From Hepatocystis sp. ex Piliocolobus tephrosceles (lineage: Eukaryota; Apicomplexa; Aconoidasida; Haemosporida; Plasmodiidae), in NCBI GenBank assembly GCA_902459845.2, contig CABPSV020000021.1, positions 2,501-23,467 on the forward strand: DNA of 20,967 nucleotides, in the 5' to 3' direction. The translations under genes and the position numbers were made by a program. Within the stretch, counting starts at the first letter, position 1. Each line of letters starts with the position of its first letter. Under the pieces are notes generated by a model. That model was not told the DNA's origin, did no database searches, and saw only the letters and a program-made list of their open reading frames with translations. Shown piece after piece: positions 9,450 through 17,655 of the stretch.

Positions 9450-10281
9450 ATTACAAATATGTATGTACAAATAAACAAATGAAAAATAGTATACATAAAT
9501 GTACTAATTAAAAATGTAAAAAGGAGTGGTAAAAATAAATAGTACCGCTTATTTTCTGTTTGGGTAGAACCACTTTCATTTTCTTTCTGTGTGTTACAAA
9601 GTTTAGCTTTAATTTTAAAAATTTTATAATTCGAATTTATATTCTTCGCTTTGTTCTCCATTTTATTTTCCGTTTTATTCTCCGTTATATTCTCTGTTTT
9701 ATTATTAGATGCATTATTTATTAAATTGTATATACTTTTTATATAAACATTTTGGTAATGTACATTTAATGGTATTTGAACAGAATCAATCGATGATGCA
9801 TTATTTGAAAAATGTCTTTTATAAAAAACACTTGGTATGTTATGATTCGTATCCATAAAATTAGGTGTATAAAATGTATAAAGAGTAGTATATTCATTAT
9901 TTTTGTTTGATAATGATGAAGATGATGATAATAATAATTCGAAATTAAACGTAAAAAAACTATTACATGATGGTAATAATACAAAATATTTTGGTTTCAT
10001 CATAAACAAAACAGTTTTTAAACCATTCTGATTAATCATATTTTTTATTTCAAATAATTTTATATCACAATAAATAGGAATTGATACATTTTCTTCGTTT
10101 TTATCTAAAGGTATTACTTTTAAATAGTTAATTAATTTTTTTAACCATAAATTTTTTTTTTTCAATTTATTATAATTTTTATTGTTTTTATCACTGTCGT
10201 TTCCGCTACTATCAATGCAACTACTTATATTACTACTAACAGAACTAGTAGTTTCATTTGGGATATGTTCATTCTTATGTA

Positions 10282-10312
<31 letters not shown>

Positions 10313-13300
10313 CTTCTTTTTTTCATATAATTGGTAATACTTCGATATAGATACATTTTTATTATCACTCATTTCTTCATCTTCGTTATAAATAATATTT
10401 TTTTTATCCACCAATTTTAACTTATTTATATTTTGTTTCTCCTCAATATTATTATAAAATTTGTTTTTTCTATCATCATATGCATTATTATCACCATATG
10501 CATTATTATCACCATATGCATTATTATCATCGTACGCATTACTATCATCGTACGCATTAGTGTCATTGTATATTTCTTCATGCTTACTGCCGATAAAAAA
10601 TGAATAATTTTCATTGTTTTGTTCGAAGTAGTTCTTTCTTTTTTTCATTTTATTTATTCCTGTGTTGTTGTTATTATAAATATTTTCTTTTGTAGTACCA
10701 TTAATATTTTCAAAAAAAGAAGAACGATTGGAATTTAAATGAGAATCTGTACTATTACATTCTTCATCATATATTTCATTTTTAACAATTTCACGTTTAT
10801 ACCTTTTTAGTTTTTCACCTGTTAATTTATCATATGTTTTACTACTATCGTCATAAGTATATTTATTCTTTGTATTATATTTTTTTTTTTCTCTTTTTTT
10901 TATTTTATTACTGCTGTTGTTATCACTATCGTTGTTGCTTTGTTTTTCATAGTCACTGTCATAGTCACTGGCGTCGTTATTGTCACCATCACTGTCATAG
11001 TCACTGGCGTCGTCATCGTCACCATCACTGTCATAGTCACTGGCGTCGTCATCGTCACCATCACTGTCATAGTCACTGGCGTCGTCATCGTCACTAGTGT
11101 CGTCACTTCCACTAGCACTACCACTAGCACTACCACTACCACTAGCACTGCCAAGTAAGTCGTCCATATTGTCAACCTGTTTATTTAATTTATCAGTTTT
11201 TATTTTATCTTTTTCATTCTTTACTCCAAAATGTTCTACCAGATCACGCTTTATTAAAATGTCATTAGTCTTAGAATTTTCAAATTCTTCAATTTTGAAA
11301 CGACTCTTATAACTATTTTGAATTTTTTTTTTTTCTTTTTTTACATATACCATTTCTTCTTTTGATTCGAAAATAAAATTTAGATGTTTTTTTTTTTCTT
11401 TTTTTTTGATTTTTTCATTTTTACTATTTCGATTTTGTTTTATTTTTTTTTCATTTTCTTTAGTTTTGTACAATACAGTATCAGTATCAGTTTCAATCTT
11501 ATTTTTATTTTTTAAATAAATTTCATATAACTTCTTTTTATTTAGTTTTACATTTTGTATATAAGAAAAATTAAAATTTTCACTCTTCTGTTTTTCCTTA
11601 TTTGTATAAAAATTATTATAAACTTGGCTAGCAAAACTTGTTGATTTTTCATTAATTTTTTTGGTAAATATAACAACATTATTTTTTTTTGTTAAAAATT
11701 TTGATAAAATTTTTTTAATTGATTCATTGTTTAATGAAGAAGGAAAAGAAAATAAAATGTAATATCCCTCTTCATATTTTTTAAAATCATTATAATTTTT
11801 TAAACAAATCAAATTCTTAATTTTAAATAAATTTATTCTGTTTCTGTGGAAATTGTTCCTTATATTAACGTTCATGTAACTTAGAGAAGTGCATAACAAC
11901 CTTATGAAGTTTATCCTAAAACGGGTTTGATAAAAAAGAAAGACGAATGTGAATGAATTAATGAAAAAAAAAACGTACATGATGGAATAAATAAAAAAAA
12001 AAAAAAAAAAAAAATTGAATAAGCATAGTTTTTGCATAAAATGTACAAAGGAAATGAACTTGCATTGGCACTAAAGCAGGTGCTGCCACTGTTACTATCA
12101 CTGTCATTATCACTGGTACATAAAAAAAAAAAAAAAAATTGGCTTACGAATAATCACATAAAAACAAAAGTGAGTATCTTTGTGCGCATACTTCCAATAA
12201 TGCATTGACATGAAACAATAGGTCCAGGAATGTGTCTGAGCGAAAAAAAAAAAAAAAAAAAAAAAAAAAAACGTTGTAAGTTTTATATATACACACATGT
12301 AATTATATGCGAACATGTTCTCGAGCTAAGAATTGTTTTATTTTATTTTTTTTTATTTATTTATTTTTTTTTTTTGTATTACTGTCAATGTCTACAGGCA
12401 AAATGACGGAACCCATTTTATTAATAGTTTTATTAATAATTTTTAAAATTTCTTTTAAATCAGCAAATTTTGTGTAATTTTTATTTGTATAATAAAAGTT
12501 ACTAATAAAAGTAAAAATATCTGTTTGTTTAAATACATGTGATTTTTCAATAAATGAATAATCAGAAACATTAAAATTAATTGAATAAAGAATTTTGTGA
12601 TTGAACAATTTGAATATAATCCCTGAGGAACCTATATCATCTCCGTTGTTTATTAAATATAATGGAAGTATACATGTAATATCATTTTTTTTATTAATTA
12701 TTTTTTTGAATATATAATGCTCTCTATATTCTAATATTGTTATGTCGTTATATAAATCTTTTATTAATTTATTATATTCATTTGCAACAAAGTTTTTAAA
12801 AAATTCACAATTATTTAAACATTTATAATAACTTAATAAAATATATTTACTATAATATTTTACATATTCATGACATATTATTGTTACTTTTTTATTCGCT
12901 TTTTGCAAATTTGTATAAACTAAAGGCAAAGCACCAACGTACTTTAAATTATAATTTGTGATTATTAAAATGTCTATATATTCGCATACCCTATATCAAA
13001 AAAAATATATACATATATATATATATATATATAAATATAAAAAACAATACACAGTAAGAGTTACTTATATACTTCATTTAAATATTTATGTGTACAACAA
13101 TAGCTAATTTTAAAAAATAAAACATTTTTATACCATAAGTAAGTTGTGAACAAAAAATAGTAGTTATATATATATATATATATATATGTATATGTATGTA
13201 CCTTAACACGTTTTGGATATCCTCTTGACAAAAATTTTCATCCCATCCGCAGTTTATAAGAATATAAATATTTTCATTACTTTTATCTGGATAAAAATCT

Positions 13301-13530
13301 TTTTTATTATTTAAGTAATCATAGTTATATGATTTTATATGATTAACAACATCGTTATTATAATCCTTTCCACAATGTGTCATAACATTATTTTCTGTCT
13401 CTATGTTGTTATTTATATGTGGTAAAATATTTTTTAGTTCATGTTCTTTGTTTGTATAATTTAATTCTTTAATAATTAACAAAGTACAGTAAAAATTATA
13501 GCTATATAATGGCACGATTTCTAATATCAT
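8731..13530 (-). CDS. CPSF2: Cleavage and polyadenylation factor CPSF2 (CPSF100)
   Basis: A five-exon model: 13202-13530, 12383-12990, 12148-12235, 9546-11915, 8731-9397 (1353 aa). All introns are GT-AG and phases agree at every junction. The product resembles CPSF100, the non-catalytic metallo-beta-lactamase/beta-CASP partner of CPSF73 in nuclear mRNA 3'-end processing. Support in order: LINCGWDENF (91-100; human LLDCGWDEHF); TNYNLKYVGALP (121-132) where active enzymes have HxHxDH, so metal ligands are absent as in CPSF100; SSGIIFKLF and YSINFN (231-250); SVILPVDID, then exon 3 NTFLDLLFHVNALLE, matching human VLIAVDTAGRVLELAQLL; EGYYILFSFPSSL then VVIFTKK in exon 4; a large Lys/Asp/Asn insert (about 490-940) with tandem repeats and poly-Lys; NMINQNGLKTVLFMMKPKYF; and in exon 5 STFWSQHTDADY plus a CPSF100-like C-terminal domain ending YFLRNTLKNMYNNIS. 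Short exon 3 is the least certain boundary. Confidence 0.85.
9398..9545 (-). other. CPSF2 intron 4 (148 nt), NAGNAG acceptor
   Basis: The donor is CG|GTACTA at 9545 and the acceptor follows an uninterrupted 48-nt T-run in the transcript (A-run at 9400-9447 on the plus strand). The 3' end reads TTTAGTAGG, so two AGs lie 3 nt apart: splicing at the first gives exon 5 start 9397, at the second 9394. Both keep frame and differ by one Arg. The intron is required because reading through gives a frame ending in poly-Phe. Confidence 0.75.
10286..10312 (-). repeat. A27 tract coding poly-Lys in CPSF2
   Basis: A 27-nt T-run on the plus strand is an A27 run in the CPSF2 mRNA. With flanking AAG and AAA codons it encodes a run of about 12 Lys at roughly residues 870-884. 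It lies in the low-complexity insert, so length changes in multiples of three would be tolerated and others would frameshift. Confidence 0.85.
10471..10560 (-). repeat. 18-bp coding repeat in CPSF2, 5 copies
   Basis: Five 18-bp units of the type TATCACCATATGCATTAT on the plus strand encode the six-residue repeat N-A-Y-G/D-D-N/S on the minus strand, at about residues 793-823. The two 3' units carry CGTACGCATT in place of CATATGCATT, keeping Tyr-Ala through synonymous changes. Confidence 0.9.
10959..11097 (-). repeat. 36-bp coding repeat (acidic) in CPSF2
   Basis: Units start at 10959, 10995, 11031 and 11067 (the last partial). Each encodes a 12-residue acidic unit of the form DGDDDDASDYDS at about residues 610-663. 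A Gly-Ser-Ala-Ser stretch (plus-strand 11100-11155) adjoins it. The DNA is clearly GC-richer than its surroundings. Human CPSF100 also has an acidic linker after the beta-CASP domain, so the position is expected although the length is not. Confidence 0.92.
11916..12147 (-). other. CPSF2 intron 3 (232 nt) with coding-like island
   Basis: The donor is TATTC|GTAAGCC at 12147 and the acceptor is CGTTTTAG at 11916. Phases on both sides match (2 bases plus G). The interval contains two T-rich stretches and, between them at 12047-12112, a GC-richer Ser/Asp-codon island that is open in the right phase (see findings). If that island is an exon, this intron splits in two. Confidence 0.6.
12236..12382 (-). 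other. CPSF2 intron 2 (147 nt)
   Basis: The donor is GACA|GTAATA at 12382. The acceptor is TTTCGCTCAG at 12236, preceded by a 29-nt T-run in the transcript. Removal joins VDID to NTFLDLLFHV, which restores the expected CPSF100 alignment. Without splicing the frame stops shortly after at the A-rich stretch. Confidence 0.78.
12991..13201 (-). other. CPSF2 intron 1 (211 nt)
   Basis: The donor is TTAAG|GTACAT at 13201 and the acceptor is TTGATATAG at 12991, separated by TA microsatellites. Removal joins QNVLR to VCEYIDILIITNYN, matching the CPSF100 order CGWDE ... SHPD-equivalent ... GALP with no gap. Confidence 0.8.
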
Positions 13531-13603
13531 TTTTTTTTTTTTTTTTTTATAACAAATTTGAACAAATGAATGTTCTTTTTTATATAAACGTGTTTGCTCA
13601 AAT

Positions 13604-13746
13604 TATTTATTAATTAATTTATTAATTTATTTGTTTACTTATTTATTTACTTATTTATTTTTTTATTTATTTACTTATTTATTTACTTATTTATTTACTT
13701 ATTTATTTTTTTATTTATTTACTTATTTATTTACTTATTTACTTAC

Positions 13747-13781
<35 letters not shown>

Positions 13782-13782
13782 T
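13604..13782. repeat. TTAT/TTAC tetranucleotide repeat block
   Basis: An almost pure TTTA/TTAT tetranucleotide array with regularly placed C (TTTACTTA), giving a higher-order period of 12 to 20 bp. It ends in about ten uninterrupted TTTA units. It lies about 75-250 bp upstream of the CPSF2 start codon. Confidence 0.88.
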
Positions 13783-14224
13783 GGTTCTTTTCTTTTGTTC
13801 TATTTAACAATTCAACATTTTTTTACGTATATACCTAGTATATTTTTACCTTTGTTCTACTTTTTATTCACGCTTAGTTAATTTGTTTATAAAAAGAAGA
13901 AGCAAATTTTGCAGTTTCTTCGTAAATATCATTACACTGTTTATTATTAAATTCGTATTATAGCTTGTACAAAAAAAAAAAAAAAAAATGACTTCATTCG
14001 TTTATGTTACAATAACACAGAATGTCTAATGAGAGCACCTTAATTTATGTAATGTATTACATTTTATAAAGTTACTATCCGTTCAACTATTTTTTTTTTT
14101 TTTTTTGCTTTTTTTAATTTTTATTTTATGTGAAAATGTTTTTTTACATTTTTGCATTGTGCATATACTTTGAAACATTCATTTTTGCTTTTCGTTTTTT
14201 TATTAAACGAAATATAATTAAAAA

Positions 14225-14446
14225 AATGAATAAAATAAAAACGTAAAATGAAAAAAACGCAAAATGAAAAAAACGCAAAATAAAAAAAACGCAAAATAAA
14301 AAAAACGCAAAATAAAAAAAAATACAAAACAAAAAAAAACGCAAAACAAAAAAAAACGCAAAACAAAAAAAAAAACGTAAAACAAAAAAAAACGTAAAAC
14401 AAAAAAAAACGTAAAACAAATAAAAACGTAAAACAAATAAAAAAAA
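14225..14446. repeat. A-rich 14-18-bp repeat, AACGCAAAAY type
   Basis: About 13 units of the form A(5-9)CGCAAAAT/C or A(5-9)CGTAAAAC follow one another. The plus strand is nearly free of T outside the AAAATAAA steps. Phe/Cys-rich minus-strand frames over this block are products of the repeat and not proteins. Confidence 0.88.
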
Positions 14447-15214
14447 AAGAATAAAATGAAATAAAATAAAGATGAAGTAAAGCGGCAATAAAATAAAAGT
14501 GAAGCAAAAATAAAAAACCTATATATTTATTATGTTATTACCTACTGAACATATTTTAAAAAAGAATTATCACATGTACTTATATACACGGACATGTGCA
14601 TATACAAGCACATATTTATAACTCATATTTTAACTGTCGTTTTATATCTAAGAGTCTACGATAAAAAAAAAAATTAATCAAATATGTATGCATATGTTTA
14701 TATATATATATATATATATTTTATCGTTCTACTTATGAAAATATATTTTTTATAAAAAAAATATAAATATTATTTTAAATAAATAACAATTATAAACGTA
14801 TGGTAGTTACTGAAATTAAGCACAATCTATAATTTTTTTTTTTTTTACAATCTCAATAGACATATAAATAGTATAGGGAAGGATTTTTTTTTTTTTTTTT
14901 TTTTGTAACAATCTTTAAAAAAAAAAAAAACTGCTAAATAGGCATAAAGTTTACTGTTTTACATAAGTTATACATAAATTATATATTAATATATATGTAT
15001 ATATATGTATGTTTGTACATTAAATTACAATACTTATAAAAAAGAAAAAAACTTTTTTGCGTAGAAAGTGCTAAACAAGTATTGTTTATTTATTTATTTA
15101 TTTATTTTTTTTTTTATTTTTATAAAAATTATGTAAATTTTATAAATGATTAGATAATATTTTAAAAACATTTATAAACAAAAAAAAAAAAAAAAAAAAG
15201 AAAGAACTACAAAA

Positions 15215-16430
15215 ATGGTGTCAAAATCTATGAACGACTCGAGAAAAAGGTTCAAAAAACATGGTCATATAAAAAAGCAAAAGGGTTTTAAAAAGGACAG
15301 AAATAAGGACCAAACAAATTATAAAAAAGTAAATGAAACAGTAGACAACAATATTGACAAGCAAAATGATAACACAGTGGACAATAAAACTAACGACAAA
15401 ACGAACGACAAAATGAACGATAAAATGAACGATAAAATGAACGATAAAATGAACGATAAAATTACCAAAAAAATGAACTATAGCAATGAAGACGAAGCAA
15501 CAATAAAAAAATCAAATATATTAATAATTGTTAAAAAAAAAGAAAACTCAGAGTTAAATAATTTTTGTAATAATATGAAAAATTTGTTTGCTCCTTATAG
15601 CATACCTTTTCAAGTAGTAAAATTAAGTAAGGCAGCTGAATTGAGTAAAAAAGCAAAAACATTAGGATTTAAATTTACTATTTGTTTATTTTTACATAAA
15701 TATAATTTTTACCATTATATGAAACATAATGTTACAAACCTATCATTAACATTTTTAATTAAGAGTTATACTCTTGCATCTGTAATTAAATCTGCTTATT
15801 CAATTAATAAAGAAATCGATTTTAATAAATCAGTTCCATTACTTATTTTAATGAATTTTAACAATACTAAACATTTAGAAATGAAATATTATTTAACTAT
15901 TGTTCAAAATACACTAAAAAGTGTATATCCCAGTGTCAATCTAAAATGTAATTTTATAAATGGTTCTAATAGAATCATACTATATTGTTACAATGACGAT
16001 GATCAAACTATCGATTTTCGCCAATATGCTGCATATACTAAAAAAGAAGATATTAATAAATTAATAACAATGGCATATAATAAAAAACAATCAAATGAAT
16101 GTGATGACATATTTAAATATGTGGCATCTCAACTTAGTTTAAAGAAGTCAAAAGATGATGATACAATAAATCTGATGGAAATAGGTCCACGTATAAGTTA
16201 CAAACTTTTTGAAATTGCTGATGAAGGAACAGGTATAAAATGTTTTATATACAATTGTTTATTTATGGGTATATACAATTGTTTATTTATAGGTATATAC
16301 AATTGTTTATTTATGTGTATATACAATTGTTTATTTATGGGTATATACATATATGTATATATCCTTTTTTTTTTTTTTTTTTTTAGTTGTATATTCCATG
16401 ACAGGTAACAAGCAGAGCATCTTTCTGTAA
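15215..16430 (+). CDS. PPAN: Ribosome biogenesis protein PPAN/SSF1 (Brix domain)
   Basis: Two exons, 15215-16232 and 16387-16430, give 353 aa. PPAN/SSF1 is a nucleolar Brix protein that works on early 60S pre-ribosomes (27S pre-rRNA). A basic, Asn/Lys-rich N-terminus (1-98) contains tandem KMND units (about 58-82, 12-bp DNA repeat). The Brix domain spans about 100 to the end: ILIIVKK (102-108), NNMKNLFAPYS (119-129), VVKLSKAAEL (134-143), SLTFLIKSYTLASVI (177-191), PLLILMNF (208-215), IVQNTLKSVYPSVNL (229-243), RIILYCYN (253-260), IDFRQYAAY (266-274) and MEIGPRISYKLFEI (321-334). The MxP(Y/H)-type motif and LTEIGPRM-like motif point to SSF1/PPAN rather than RPF2, BRX1 or IMP4. Exon 2 adds VVYSMTGNKQSIFL, equivalent to the KVMFHSF segment. 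The long basic C-terminal tail of animal PPAN is missing. The 3' boundary is less certain than the rest. Confidence 0.88.
15389..15464 (+). repeat. 12-bp coding repeat in PPAN
   Basis: Tandem copies of AAAATGAACGAT, preceded by AAAACGAACGAC-type variants, encode repeated K-M/T-N-D in the disordered N-terminal extension. The most 3' copies are identical in DNA, which suggests recent expansion. Confidence 0.9.
16233..16386 (+). other. PPAN intron (154 nt) with 24-bp minisatellite
   Basis: The donor is ACAG|GTATAA at 16233 and the acceptor is T-run then TTTTAG at 16386; phase 1 on both sides. Four copies of the 24-bp unit ACAATTGTTTATTTATGGGT-ATAT (16251-16346, with point variants) fill nearly two thirds of it. 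The reading frame stays open through the intron, and retention would replace the end of the protein by repetitive YNCLFMGI-type residues up to a stop at 16408. Confidence 0.8.
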
Positions 16431-16761
16431 AACATACGAATATGTTGTTTTTTTTACACACGCGCATATATTACTCCCATAGTAATTATTTAAGTTAAAA
16501 AAAAAAAAAATTGCAAAATTCTTGCATTTATGTCAAGACAACATAAAGTAGATTATTATAAATTGTTTATGCTTTTAATAATTTAAATAACAATATATTT
16601 TTCGTATGTACTATTGTATATTAAAAAAAAAAAAAAAACATGTTATTAATGAACTCGTTAGTCATGTGGCTAGTTGTTTAGTAATTTTATGAGTCGTTAA
16701 GCTATTTAATGAATTTTTAACATGGATAGTTGTTGCGTGATTAGCTAGTTACTTAGTTAAT

Positions 16762-16802
<41 letters not shown>

Positions 16803-17045
16803 TTAATATATTTTTTTTTTCTGAATTTGTCATAACATTAAACACGAACAATAATTAAAAACAAAAATTAGCTATTATTATTATTATTATTATTATTATA
16901 ATATTTATATATTTTTTTATTCATTTAATAATTGTAACAATTTGAAAAATTTTAGCTAGCTTTCAAAAAAAAAACTTTTAGTTTAAAAAAAAAATATGTA
17001 AATATAAAAATATGTAAATATAAAAATATGTAAATATAAAAATAT

Positions 17046-17051
<6 letters not shown>

Positions 17052-17092
<41 letters not shown>
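17052..17092. repeat. Poly(A), 41 nt
   Basis: An uninterrupted A-run directly following four copies of a 16-bp AAATATGTAAATATAA repeat. It is non-coding. Confidence 0.85.
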
Positions 17093-17095
<3 letters not shown>

Positions 17096-17359
17096 GTAAG
17101 TATAAATATAATATTTATATATATATGTGTACGTTTTGTAAAAAGAACAAAAAAAAAAAAAAAAGGATTTATTGTGTGATTATTTATAAATAGTAAGCAT
17201 CAATATATTATTATGATATTCAATGTAGACAGTTTATAGGCCTTTTTTTTTTTTTTTTTTTAATTAAATTTCAATAAAACGTTGTATGTGTAAATAAAAA
17301 AAAGTTTTGTCTATTTTTGTCCATTTTTGTTTATATAGCATATATTTCATTTAATTTTA

Positions 17360-17555
17360 TGCTTTTGTTTTTTATTTTTTGTTTTTTATTTTTTGTTTTT
17401 TATTTTTTGCCTTTGCTTTTTACCTTTGTTTTTTGCATTTACTTTTTGTCTTTGCTTTTTACCTTTGTTTTTTGCATTTACTTTTTGTCTTTGCTTTTTA
17501 CCTTTGCTTTTTACATTTATTTTTTGCACTTTTTTTTTGCACTTTTTTTTTGCAT
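17360..17555. repeat. T-rich repeat block, 39-bp period
   Basis: It begins with three TTTTTTATTTTTTG units of about 14 bp. Then follow somewhat more than two copies of a 39-bp unit built from CTTTGCTTTT, TACCTTTG, TTTTTTGCATTTA and CTTTTTGT. Two TTTTGCAC(T)9 units end it. The plus strand is almost free of A and G outside the GC and TA steps. It ends about 100 bp upstream of the perforin-like start codon, so it is likely transcribed in the 5' UTR or lies in the core promoter. Confidence 0.85.
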
Positions 17556-17655
17556 ATAAATTTATATATACCTAATTTTTGTTTCAAGTATATTGAAACA
17601 TGTGCTATACTTGTCTTTTGTATTATACTGAATAATATAATTTATTTTAATAAAG

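Larger units (their letters stand above)
13531..15214. other. Divergent intergenic region CPSF2 / PPAN
   Basis: This must hold the promoters and 5' UTRs of both genes. No gene is seen. It contains a T-run directly before the CPSF2 ATG (13531-13548), a TTAT/TTAC repeat block (13604-13782), an A-rich AACGCAAAA repeat block (14225-14446), TA microsatellites (about 14700-14720), and A- or T-runs. The last 40 bases before the PPAN start are an A-rich leader. Confidence 0.7.
16431..17655. other. Intergenic region PPAN / perforin-like gene
   Basis: No gene. It holds the PPAN 3' UTR, T37 (16765-16801), an ATT trinucleotide run (about 16873-16897), a 16-bp repeat AAATATGTAAATATAA (16993-17051), A41 (17052-17092), a T-run (about 17243-17261), and a T-rich block at 17360-17555 that precedes the next gene. 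Overlapping Phe/Leu/Cys-rich frames between 17317 and 17723 are repeat artefacts. Confidence 0.7.

Noticed and set aside
10834..11175. His/Arg-rich and Val/Thr-rich ORFs on both strands
   Set aside because: These are alternative frames of the 36-bp coding repeat of CPSF2.
9398..12037. Reading the 879-codon minus-strand ORF as an independent protein with N- and C-terminal hydrophobic segments
   Set aside because: Both hydrophobic ends are T-rich introns read as Phe/Leu. GT-AG sites at 11916 and 9545 and matching phases join the core to the other CPSF2 exons.
12110..12316. Separate 68-codon minus-strand ORF
   Set aside because: It is a different frame over CPSF2 exon 3 and its flanking introns. 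The exon 3 frame giving NTFLDLLFHVNALLE fits CPSF100 and this one does not.
14121..14507. Three overlapping Phe/Cys-rich minus-strand ORFs that resemble transmembrane proteins
   Set aside because: All three frames are open because the A-rich repeat lacks stop codons on that strand. This is a repeat artefact.
15215..16408. Reading PPAN as a single 397-aa ORF
   Set aside because: The end is encoded by a minisatellite and poly(T). Splicing 16232 to 16387 restores the family-like VVYSM segment in the correct phase.
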